From Acorus gramineus (Eukaryota; Streptophyta; Magnoliopsida; Acorales; Acoraceae), in assembly GCA_030737835.1 (NCBI GenBank), contig JAUJYN010000024.1, positions 618,569 to 682,568 on the forward strand: a stretch of 64,000 nucleotides of DNA, in the 5' to 3' direction. Of the stretch, positions 35,002 to 45,250 are shown piece by piece (position 1 is the stretch's first letter; each line of letters begins with the position of its first letter). The translations under genes were made by a program, and so were the position numbers. Below the pieces are notes generated by a model that was given only the letters and a program-made list of their open reading frames with translations, did not search any database and was not told where the DNA came from.

Positions 35002-36365
35002 TCAGCCCTGAACAAACTGCGGCTGAGGAGCAGGGGCACGCCTCGCCGGCTGCGCTGGCTGCCTCCTCTGGTCAACACGGCCACCCTGTGGCTGCTGCTG
35101 CTGACACTGAGGCTGCTGCTGCGGCTGGCGCTGAGGCTGCTGCTGCTGCTGGCGCTGAGGCTGCTGGAACTGTTGCTGCTGCGGAGGCAGCACACGGGGT
35201 CGATCAGCATCTAGGCAATTATATGAGATATGCCCGATGCGCTGACAGTGGTAGCAGCGCCGCGTCTCTGGTCGCCTGGACTGGACTGGCACTGCCGCGA
35301 TGGGTGCTGGACCTCGCACTGGCACCACATCTGCTGGAGGAGAGGCAGCCGCTGACTGATCGAAGCGGGGCCTCTTCTTCTTGCGCTGTCCCTGGTCCTG
35401 GCTCCTGGGTGGCCTCTGGTCTGCCGAAGGGGTCGAAACCCTCACGAGGATCCCGAGGTCTCGCTCGACTGTCTTCGCTCGAGACACCAAGTCGGAGTAC
35501 CTCGTGAATGCCTGGGAGGTAACATGCACCCGAATGGCGCTGCTGAGACCAAGCTCGAATCGACGGCACCGCGTCTCCTCGTCCATCACCAAGGCTGGAG
35601 CGAATCTGGATAGCCTCGTGAAGCGCGTGGAGTAGTCAGCGACAGACATAGAGCCCTGCGTCAGCTGCTCAAACTCCTGCATCACTATCTGGCGCGTCGA
35701 GAATGGGAAGTACTCCTCCAAGAAATACCTCTGGAATCCCGACCATGAAGCTGCTCCACTCCTTTGGGATGTCCACTCATCTAGTAGCCCACCAGTCGGC
35801 GGCGCTACCCTTCAGCATAAAAGTGGCCAGGGAGACTCGCTGGCGGTCGGTGCGAAGCATGGTCTAGAAGATCGCATCCACCTCCATTAACCAACGCTCT
35901 GGGCAAGGGGATCCGCCGTCTGGCCCTAGAACTCGGGAGGGTGGAGCTTCAGAAAGGCAGCGAGACCGCTCTGCTGCACCCTCGCTGCAGCCTCCAGCTC
36001 CACCTCCCTCTCCTGGCGATCCTGAACTCTCGCCGCTGGAATAACCACAGGGACTGGGGGTACATCAGGTACCACAGGTGGATCTGCCACCAAGGGGACC
36101 TGCGAAACTGCCTCGCGGGCCGCCCGCAGCTCCTGAATCTCCCGTGCCTGATCTGCCAATACTCTCGTCTGGGCCTCCAATGCCCTGGTCTGCGTCTCCA
36201 CCAAATCTGCTATCCGCAATAACACGCTCTCCCAGGCAGGAGGCTCCTGCGCCGATCCTGGCCTCACGGCTGAGGACTCTCCAGTAGCATCCTCGCCTCT
36301 GGTAGGTCCGGAAACCTCCAAAGGTCGAGAGGGACCACGTCCGCGCCCCCTCTGCGAGGAGGCAT
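35002..36365 (-). pseudogene. gag: E2 gag, frameshifted and with internal stops
   Basis: The start ATG at 36363-36365 matches E1, but one base is missing within the first ten codons. The N-terminal frame resumes (EVSGPTRGEDATGES, LVETQTRALEAQ) to PPEF, where a TAG interrupts. Further stops and indels lie at 35740-35930. The C-terminal half is open from EEYFPFSTRQIV to a zinc knuckle at 35215-35256 (CYHCQRIGHISYNC), and then a long Gln-rich linker. It is the same family as E1 gag, with more lesions and a longer poly-Gln tract. Confidence 0.88.
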
Positions 36366-36468
36366 ATCAGCAACCTAAGAAAACCAGACACTAGGATCAG
36401 AATACTCATATAGAAATCCTAGGACTCATCTCTACGAAAAAGAAGACAATTGGCTCTGACAGGACCAG

Positions 36469-36480
36469 GCTCTGATACCA
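36469..36480 (-). other. E2 primer-binding site
   Basis: TGGTATCAGAGC on the minus strand, 5 nt after the LTR end, as in E1. Confidence 0.92.
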
Positions 36481-36485
36481 ACTTT

Positions 36486-39400
36486 TGTCACGCCCCAGGG
36501 CGGCCGTCCCCGGGACGCGGCAAGTGTATACATGATATCAGCAGTCTATACAGGAGATCAATAAAATACTCTAAACAACAACTAAAATGACAACAGATAA
36601 AAGCAAGGCTGACATGATATATACACAGATAGCGGAAGCTAAAAGACTGAGTCTGTAATCCAAAAACATACTACAGACTCGATACATAATCATATGTCCT
36701 GTGAGAGCCAATATACACACATACATCCAAATACAATCCAAACTGGGTGCCCAAGCACGGAAATATATACATACAATCAAAAGGATGCTGATGGCCTCTA
36801 AAACTCGCGGGACGTGGCGCTACTCCGCTACTGGTGCAGTCGCTCGGGGAGCTCCTCCTTCAAGTCCGCCTCAGTAATCACTGGAGAAAATAATTATGCG
36901 AGGGGTGAGCCACACGCTCAGTGAATAGCGCAACCCATGCATCACAATTTATATTAACCACAAATAATCAAATCAATAGCCTCAAAGTGGCAGGAACTAC
37001 ACAAATCTGGTGGGTCGCTACATCACCGAACCACCACACCCTCACCCTCACCCCCCAATAGGTGACATAGGATGTTGGGACTTAATAGGCTGATAATCAT
37101 CCTTACACAAATCCAGTGGGTCGCTACATGGCTGACCCACCACACCCTCACCCTCACCCCTCAATATGGTGACATAGGATATTGGGACTGACTAGGCTGT
37201 TGGTCACCCTTGGTCCACCGATAGTCTCTCCTCCATTCCGTAGGTCGCTTGGCCACTCCCACATTCAGCACAGTCCGTCCCAAATCAGGAGGTGCCTACT
37301 GATGGGAGCCCTCTCACGGGATGACCTTTCTAACGCTGAGGCAGTCTCTACACGGATCCAACGAAGGGAACAGAACAGCCTATCCATACGCATATGATCC
37401 ACTCGGATCCGCTGACAACACATCTCAACAACTCTAATGTCTTGAATTCTTCAGAATTCCTCCAGGGCGCATAACCAAGATGCGGGGAAAATATAAGATA
37501 ATAATGAGGAAAAGAAACCTTGGGAGGGCAACCTGAGGTCCCGATATAGGACATCCCGACAACCAAACAAGGAACACGGAGTACCCTAGCCCGGGTCTCA
37601 ATGTTGACCTCGCAAGGCCCCCTTAATATTCCCCAAGGCATACTAATAGACATATGCTCGCATTTAATTTAATAAATTAAACTAATAGGACGCATGCATA
37701 GGTCGAGGCTTTCCTAGCATGATAACAAGGTGACAGGATGCACGGCTCTTACACATATCCTATGGGTGCAAGTCCCTAACATACAAGGTCTAGGGTAGCA
37801 TGCATACTACATATTAATCATGCTTGCATGGATTACATATTACACAAGTTAATATTAACTATGGTGCCCCAGGGGAGGACGGTATATGCCCAAGTGCATA
37901 TAGCGCCTCCCAACTGGGTTGGGTTATCCCACTCACCGATAACCGGGTCATCGCGCGACCGTCCGTCAAGATCTGCAAGACAGGGTAATCAACTTGGTGA
38001 GTAAAATACACAAATACACCAAAAATACACTAAAAATACACAACACTCGGGCAAACGTACATACGGCCCGTACGCACGCGAGCCCGAGCACCCCAACTCA
38101 CTCCCGAACCCCCGGCAACCATCCGCACGGCCACCCTCCCCGGAGCACCGTCACGCCCCAGCCCGTGCGCCCAGGCGCACAGCCGCGCCCCAGCCCGCAT
38201 GCCAGGACACGCCGCCGAGCCCCCGGGTGCACCGCGCGCTCACTGCGCCCTAGCGCAGCAACCCGCGCGCACACTCGCACGCCCTACGCCCCATCGCCTC
38301 GCCCCGCGCGCACCCGCGCGCACCACCGCTCGCCTCATCGCGTGCGCACAACACGCATGTGCCTCTGCGCAACGCTCGGCTCACACGCCCCCGCACGGTG
38401 CCCTGCGTGCAGCATTCGCACGCGGGCCCCTGCGCGCGGCACACACTGCGCCTCTGCGCAGCACCCCGCGCGCCTTCCCCCGCACGGCGCCCAGCACGCA
38501 GCACCCGCACGCTCCTGCTCCACCGACGCGCAAAGGGCCGCGCGCGAACGCCAGCGCGCACGCCTGCGCGCCCTGCCAGCCTGCTCTGCCCGTCCTGCCT
38601 GCCAGCCCGCCTCTTGCGCTGCCTGTGCTGCCAGCCTACCCGAGCCAGCCTGTCATCCTGCCCGAGCCACCCTACCACCTCTCACCGGCCACCCATGGCC
38701 TCCAACCGCCACCAACAGCCACCAGCACTCAAAACCACCCTCCTAACATGCATCTAAGCAAGAAAAGGAAGGAAAAAGAGATTACCCAAGGAAGGAAAGG
38801 AAGGAAGGGAAGTTCGGTTGCTCTCCGGGCACCGAAACACCTCTTCAAGGACCACCACCACCACGATCTCCTTCAGCCCTCAAGATGGCTGAAATCAGAG
38901 GAGAAAAGAGGGCGTGAGAAGGGGTCAAACAAGTGGGAACTTGAATCCGAGACCACCGGTGGATAGATCGGGACAAGATCTAACCTTTCCCTTCTTTGGG
39001 TTTTTGGTTTCAACCTCAAGAACTAGGTCAAAAGAAGGTTTTAAAGAGCGGGAGAGAGAAATTTAATTGGGGAAGATGATGAATAGTGGGGGGAGAAGAT
39101 ATTTTAGCTTCACTTATATATAATCCCCACACTTAGATTAGGCTAACTAGGTTTAATTAGGGTTCAGAGAGGATTAGAGGGTTTTAAGTGAGCTTTGACT
39201 TGGGTCAACCCAACCACACAAAAAAACAAAAGGGGTTGACCAAGTCATGGCCCACTTTGACCAAGTCAACTCTCCCAATGACTTCTCGCTCGGTCAAAAC
39301 CGGGATACGCCCCGGAACTGTGAAATTTTGAAACGTTTCCGGAATTCGATGAAATTTTCGTGAGTGGCTTGAAATGGCACCAGGACACATAATATGCAGT

Positions 39401-39545
39401 TAGATTTTCAATCGGAGTCCTCAAACTCAGGATGATAGCTAACAGTCCAAAATTTTAGCGGTTCCGATCGAAAAACGAAAAAACTCAAAAACTGCCAGAA
39501 TGCTCCAATGGTTACCATAAGGCTAAAAGTGACACATATATAACA
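36486..39545 (-). mobile_element. E2 5' LTR (LTR-A2, 3,060 bp)
   Basis: Complete from TGTCACGCCCCAGGGCGG to CACATATATAACA. The A2 features are the TTGAC/GTCAA cluster (about 39187-39297) and TATATAA near 39113-39122. The leader palindrome is degraded (about 38962-38985). Mini-exon at 37937-37972. Confidence 0.92.
37937..37972 (-). other. 36-nt LTR mini-exon candidate in the E2 5' LTR
   Basis: TTGCAG before, GTGAGT after, exactly 36 nt, with the CGCGCGATGACCCGG core. Confidence 0.5.
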
Positions 39546-41364
39546 ATTAATGACCATGTATGCATGTTGTATGAATTATTATGATGTAAATCCATGTTAG
39601 GGAGTGTCCCTATAATTATTAGATGATTGTGCATATGGTTCATGCACATAACTAAGATTAAACTCTCCTATAAAATATATGCGCATGTTAAAAAACTGAT
39701 AGGCCAAGCTGGAATAGGCGTGGGTATGACCCGCTGTCGGGTTGTACCTTATTAGTTAGAGCGCTAGCGATGAAATCGCCCGTGCATCCGAGCGATGCCC
39801 TCGTTTGGAATTCAGGAGGATTCATTATCTTAACGATTTGTTAAGCCGGTAGTTGGGGCGTGTCACCCCCTTTGTGTCTGAGCGACGCAATGGTTTGGGA
39901 GTACAGTAGTATTCGATATCTCGATAAGTGATTATCGAGAGTAGTTGTTTTCCATTGGGTTCGCTTTGCGAACATGGAATGTTTACTCCCAGTGTCGTCC
40001 GTGTTGAGGGGGCCCGGGTTGTAGCTGTCCTGACAGAGGGCTCCCATCCGTAGGTACCACCGATGCATTCGGGAGCGTACTGATCGTGGGAGTATACCAG
40101 GTAGAGGCTACCCGGGAGAGGGTTAACGAATGATATTGCGAGCGTGGAATCGTTCTCCCCTTCGTTGGATCCGATGTAGGGACTCCCCGGCGATTACAGT
40201 TGTCCTGACAGAGGGCTCCCATCCGTAGGTACCACCGACGCGTTCGGAAGCGTACTGATCGTGGGAGTATACCAGGTAGAGGCTACGTGGGGGAAAGGGC
40301 TACCGGTGGACCAAGGGTGTAGAGCAGTCTAAGTCTCTTCCAAAAGTCCTATGTCACCTCTAAGGGGTGAGGGTGAGGATGAGGTGAAGACTCATCACCG
40401 CGTGACCCATTCGTTGTTCGTCCGTTCCCATAGTTGTTGGGTCCGGTTGTGTATCGATGTTCAAGGACATCGTTGGGGCAGTTATCCTAATGTAGATGAT
40501 CCAGTAGTGATGTGTAGACCAGTAATCCCGGGTCTCCTCAACCAACGGTATGGTCTCTCCCCAAAAGTCCCAAGAATCTCCCTCCGGAAGTGAGGGTGAG
40601 GGTGAGGTTGGTCGCGCAGCCGTGTGACCCTGTTATCCATGGGTTTCCACCCATGTTTTCCTTGAAAGGAAAGTGCTTAGGTGTTGAACTGTTGTATGGT
40701 GATTGGTTTCCAGCCACTCACTGAGCTTGTAGCTCACCCCTCGCATACTGTTTCTTTTCAGGGGCAGTGTTGGGCGTGGAGCTGGAGCTTTCCTGTGGCG
40801 TGGTCTTATGGGCGTGGAGCGTTCTTCTGGCGGATGGCGAGTGCGAGGCTGTCAGCAGTCCTAGAGTCATTGTATGTATTGTAAATCGTGCATGTGGCAC
40901 AGGTTGTATTTTCTTTGGTCTAGACTTGGCTCTCACAAGACAGTGATTGTGTATTCGAGTCTGTAATAATGTTTTTGATTTACAGACATTGTTTATATAT
41001 TATGCTTCCGCTTTTCAGTCAGTTATCATTATCCTTGCTTTTCCACCTTGTGTGTTGTTGTTGGAGTCTTCATTGACCTCAGGTATTGATAGCTGATATT
41101 TTATTATTGCCACGTCTCGGAGACGGCCGCCCTGGGGCGTGACACATATATTATCTAATGGTTCCCACTAGATAATTGCATTCAGGTTTATGTGTTGTAT
41201 TAAATTTTATCAAATCAAATCATGTATATATATTGTGAGGATTTTGGATAATTAATTATGAAGATACCTTAATTAAAAAAGATTGGTTCACATTCTAGAC
41301 TATATTTTGAAGCGAACCAAAAATCACCTTATGTGTGAGATTAGATTTTTAGAGGTATTACATA

Positions 41365-41375
41365 TGGTATCAGAG
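41365..41375 (+). other. PBS-like sequence, possible Copia element
   Basis: TGGTATCAGAG, two bases after an LTR-like TATTACA end. Complementary to the initiator tRNA-Met 3' end. Confidence 0.6.
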
Positions 41376-41376
41376 A

Positions 41377-43364
41377 TTAGGTTCCCGATTTCATGTAAGT
41401 TTAAACTTATACACCTGTGAAGTTTAGGGTTAATATTTGATCATCCCAAAGAGATTAGATTTTCCTATAAAAAAAAAAGGGGGAAATTAATTAGAGGTCC
41501 TCCGAGCCACCCCTCTATTATTTTTAGATCCCTTGACTTTTTTGAGCTTTCTCCCAAACCAATTATTTTTAAGTCCAACTTCACAGTTTCCGTCATATCC
41601 CTTCTTTGAACATCTAAAAATACCCTTCAAACCTTTTATTTTCCAACTCATCCTCTCCTTTCACATTCGAACCCTTCTTCATCGAACGCTCCCTTTTTTT
41701 CTTCTAAAATCCATTTCTCCTCTCCGATAACACCCTTTTTCCCCCAAATCACAAGGAGAAAGAAATCAGAACCCTTTGTGCTTCTCCATTTGAAACCTAA
41801 AAACCATTCTGATCCATTCTGCATGTAGAGGTTAGGGTTTGTTTTTTCTTCCTCTTCTTGCCTATAGATTTTATGTCTCTTGGATTGATGGATTTACAAA
41901 AAGAATATGAGATACAACTTGCTTTTATGGATTTGTTTCATTTTTCGACTGTGAGATTTTATGTTTGAGACTGATTTGCACACTTTTTTTGCATTAATTC
42001 ATCCAAATTTCTTTTTTCTATGTTATGAGATCATGATTTTTTTCTAGTATGATAGGTGTATTTGTAGTATTTATTTGAATTTTTTCATACATTTTCGGTG
42101 ATTGGCCGTTATTTGATTTCTTCTCAGTACACTAATAGGGATTTTGAGTACATTAACCTATGTTTGTCTTATGTTATTTATGGGTATATCATTATTTGAT
42201 TTTATTTGAATTAAATCATTTCTCTTTAGTCATTTCGGGACAAATGATTTGGAGTCCTAATCACCATAGGTGATCTTTCCTTATTTCTTGTTTAGTTTCT
42301 TTCTCTTTTTTTCTTGTACATGAATAGCATAAAATCTCACCTATTTTTGTATGGAAAACCTTTTGGTGCTCTTGTTAAAATACATAAATGAGTTTTAATT
42401 CTTCACTTAATCTGTGATATTAGCTTTTATTTGTCCATTCATGAACTGTCCTAACTTAAGATGCCATTTAGAGTACTAATGATTGTCTAGGAGCATATTA
42501 GTTGTTATTTTGAAACCTAGTTATGCAAATTCATTATTGTGACATATTATTGTTATTGTGTGTAAATTGTTGTTAGCAACTAATTTTATTTTTGCACATT
42601 GTGTAGGATTGAAAATGGTTCAAACAGAGGATTTAACACCAAGAAGAAGTCTGAGTTTTATAATGGTGGCCATCCACTAAAGCCCCTACTCAAAAGCCAT
42701 CCACCAAAGCTCCATCCAAGTTATCCACCAAATCTCTTACTCAAAAGTCATTGACAAAACTCCTTCCAAGAATGTTGTATATTATATATAACTTGTGTTA
42801 TGCCATTATGAATGAAAATTGTGTTATGAATGAATCTTGAGTGCATTTGTTGACCAATTGGTGTTATGAATATAAGTATTGTTATGAATGATAGTTGTGT
42901 TATGAATGATATAACTTATGTAAAACTATTAGTACCCTGTATGCATTGACTATTAGTACATTGTCAGTTCATTTGAGCACATTGTTACACACTACCAGTA
43001 CAATGTTAGTTCATTTGGGTACACTATTAAATATGCAGGTCTTGTGGTTGAAAGCATATTTCAAGATGTACCATTAATTTCATGGAAGTTGAGAACTGGT
43101 CAATCATCAGGGATGACATTTAGGGTGGACTATAGCATGTCCATAAACAAATTTGGTTAGCATCTTATCAAAATGATAGACATGAACTTCAGACAGAGCG
43201 ACATTCCAAGATTTAGAGGAGAATATACTGCGAAGATCCTAAGACGATCAAAAGAAAGAGTGCTATAAATGGACATGAAATATGTTACATATTATATATA
43301 ACTTGTCATTTTTCACATTATCGTACCTTATTATGCTATAGCGCCTTGGACACAAAAGGATGAC
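41377..43364. other. AT-rich sequence, possible remnant of a gene-like or transposon region
   Basis: No family recognised. It contains a purine run (about 41469-41485) that could be a polypurine tract, a pyrimidine-rich stretch (41530-41760), GGTTAGGGTTTG (about 41829), which holds the telo-box seen in many plant promoters, and an acceptor-like TTGTGTAG at about 42606 followed by ATGGTTCAAACAGAGG. One frame near 42660-42800 gives a short Ser/Thr/Lys/Pro repeat (STKAPTQKPSTKAP). Another near 43037-43160 is open for about 40 codons. None is long enough to call. Confidence 0.35.
42771..43040 (+). repeat. C repeat, left arm
   Basis: Rich in gttatgaatga units and gtacattgt-like words. It matches 49690-49985 in inverted orientation over about 270-300 bp. 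Part of it is also repeated at 43250-43310 (ctataaatggacatgaa... followed by tatatataacttg). Confidence 0.7.
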
Positions 43365-43625
43365 TGTTATATTTGTGTCACTTTTAGCCTGCTGGTAACC
43401 GTTGGAGCGTTCTGGCAGTTTTTCAATTTTTTCGGTTTTCGATCGGAACCGCTAATTTTTGGACTGTTAGCTATCGTCCTGAGTTAGAGGACTCTGATTG
43501 GAAATCAAACTGCATATTTGGTGTCCTGGTGCCGTTTTAAGCCTCTCACGAAAATTTCATCGAATTCCGGTAACGTTTCTGAAATTTCACAGTTCCAGGG
43601 TGTATCTGGGTTTTTAAGTCACTTG

Positions 43626-43635
43626 CTATATAAAT
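43626..43635 (+). promoter_or_regulatory. TATA box of LTR-A1
   Basis: CTATATAAAT, with ACTATTCATCATCCC 30-40 nt downstream and a CT-rich leader after it. Confidence 0.65.
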
Positions 43636-43760
43636 GAAATCTAATTTTTGGTTGACCACTATTCATCATCCCTACCAAATGCATTTTCTCTCTCCCCTCT
43701 CTCTTTTTCTTTGATTTGAGCCCCTAGACTCCTCAAACCTAAAAACCTAAAGCATAGGAA

Positions 43761-43785
43761 GTGTAGATCGGGTCCCGATCTACAC
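43761..43785. repeat. 25-bp palindrome in the LTR-A1 leader
   Basis: Perfect 12-bp arms around a central T. Same element as at 2165-2189. Confidence 0.85.
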
Positions 43786-43951
43786 CCCGGTGCTTTCAAA
43801 TCCCGATTCTGGCGAGATTAGCCCCTCCGTCCCCCCTCTCTTCTCCTCTGTTTTGGACCATTTCGAGGGCCAAGATAGATCCGGGCGTTGGAAGCCTTTT
43901 GGGAAAGGTTTCGGCGCGCGGAGAGCGTCCGGACTCCCCTTCCTCCCCTTG

Positions 43952-45214
43952 GTAAGCCTCTTTCCTCTCTTTTTCATGCTTAGATGCTTGTTAGGAGGTT
44001 GATATTGGGGTTGGGAGGTGGTTGGCGGCGGTGGGTGGCCGTCAGAGGGCAGTGGTGGTGGTCGGAGGCCATTGGTGGCCGGAGGTGGGTGGTAGAGGAG
44101 CTCGGGTGTGGGGGGCTGGCAGTCCCGGGCAGCAGGCAGCAGCAGCAGCACAGCAGCGCAGCAGGCTGGGCGTGTGTGCGTGCGTGCGCGCGGGCGTGCG
44201 CACGGGCGTGCGCTCGGGAAGAGCTGGTGGCCAGCAGTGCGTGCGTGCTGTGCGCGGGCGTGCGGGGCGTGCTGGGTAGGACTAGCTCGGGTAGGCTGGG
44301 AGCAGGTGCACCAGTTTACCGGGCGCGCGAGCGCGTGCGCGCGGGCGTGCGCTCGGGGGGTGCAGGGGAGGTGTGCGGAGCGGGATGGCTGCGGGTTGTG
44401 CGAGCAGGGCAGGCCGGCTGGGCAGGCCATGCTCGGGCAGCTGGCAGGGGGTGCTCGGGCATCAGGCGGGCAGTGGCTGGGCGTGCAAGGCGAACGGTGC
44501 TCGGGCCACTTGGCGACGCGCGCAGGCAGGCAACGCGGGCAGCAGCGCGCGCAGGCTGGCAGGCGCGCTGGGCGGGTGCTGGCTGGCAGGCGCGCTGGGC
44601 GCGTGCTGGCTGGCAGGCGCGCTGGGCGCGTGCTGCCAGGCGCGCTGGGTGCATGCTGCGCGGGCGTGCGCGTGGGCGCTGGGTGAGGGTCCCGGGTGCT
44701 GGGCGCTGAGCGTCGGGTGCTGGGCCGCGGATACCGAGCGATGGGCTGAGGCGCAGGCGTGCGCCCGGTGCAGTGGGTGCGAGCGGGTGGTGCGCGCGTG
44801 GTGCACGCGGGTAGAGGCTGGTAGGTGCGCGCGGGGTGAGACGCTGCGCGCGGGGCGTGCGGGGTGCTCGCGGGCCAGCGCGAGGCGTGCGGGGTGTGCA
44901 CGGGCGGCTGCGCTGGGGCGCAGGGTGCGCGCGGTGCACCCGGGAGGTTCGGCGGTGCGTCCAGGCGGCGGGCGGGGGACCGGCGGTGCGTGGGGTGCGT
45001 TGGCTGAGGCGCGGCGGTGCACCCGGGCGGTCGGGTGGCCGTGCGGGTGGTTGCCGGCCGTGCGGGTGGTTGCCGGGGTACTCGGGCTAGCGTGCGTGCG
45101 GGTCGTATGCACGTTTGCCCGAGTGTTGGTTGTTTGTTTGTGAGTTTTGAGAATTTTGATGTCTTTGGTAGTAGTTGTGGATTTTAACTCACCATATAAA
45201 TGTCTGTCTTGCAG
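43952..45214 (+). other. Candidate intron 1 of LTR-A (1,263 nt)
   Basis: The donor GGTAAGC and the acceptor TGTCTTGCAG bracket the GC-rich segment. The boundaries are conserved in position and sequence in other LTR-A copies. Splicing itself is not shown. Confidence 0.45.
44554..44650. repeat. 27-bp minisatellite in the GC-rich LTR segment
   Basis: Units starting at 44554, 44581 and 44608 with ggctggcaggcgcgctggg, then a shorter fourth unit. It is in frame by length (27 = 9 codons), but I see no protein reason for that. Confidence 0.8.
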
Positions 45215-45250
45215 ATCCTGACGGGCGGTCGCGCGACGACCCGATCTTCA
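45215..45250 (+). other. 36-nt LTR mini-exon candidate, donor mutated
   Basis: TTGCAG precedes. The expected GTGAGT is ATGAGT here, so the second intron of this copy would not be spliced normally. Confidence 0.5.

Larger units (their letters stand above)
33723..39545 (-). mobile_element. E2: minus-strand Ty3/Gypsy element with a collapsed 3' end
   Basis: In transcription order: 5' LTR-A2 (39545-36486), PBS (36480-36469), gag (36365-35002), protease (35001 to about 34500), RT (34316-33778) and 55 bp of 3' LTR end (33777-33723). RNase H, integrase and nearly all of the 3' LTR are deleted in one step. The flanks ttttt and attaa do not match, so no target duplication is readable. However, the LTR-B halves on each side align with a contiguous LTR-B (52732-56803), which proves E2 is an insertion. 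Confidence 0.9.
31959..41144 (+). mobile_element. Solo LTR-B with E2 nested inside
   Basis: Starts TGTTATGCCTGTGTCATTTGG at 31959 and ends GGGGCGTGACA at 41144, with a perfect target duplication catat (31954-31958 and 41145-41149). Its own sequence is 31959-33722 plus 39546-41144, about 3.4 kb. E2 sits in the second intron-like segment. It carries a long CT run (32521-32566), a GGT run (about 32752-32777), a GGTAAGT donor (32835), an acceptor (33423), a mini-exon (33424-33460) and an acceptor TTTTCAG at 40761. Confidence 0.92.
31198..41362 (+). mobile_element. Possible Copia-type LTR, split by the solo LTR-B
   Basis: Seen: a PBS-like TGGTATCAGAG at 41365-41375, two bases after TATTACA (41362). 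Removing the LTR-B insertion joins 31958 to 41150. A candidate start is TGTTGGAGTGTCCCGGG at 31198, giving an LTR of about 0.97 kb. The TGTTGGAGT start and TATGGTATCAGAG end fit plant Copia elements. The start is a guess, and no gag, pol or second LTR is found. Confidence 0.45.

Noticed and set aside
43780-44901. 373-codon minus-strand open frame
   Set aside because: Antisense to LTR-A, beginning in the GC-rich segment and ending in the leader. The end resembles other copies only because the DNA is repeated.
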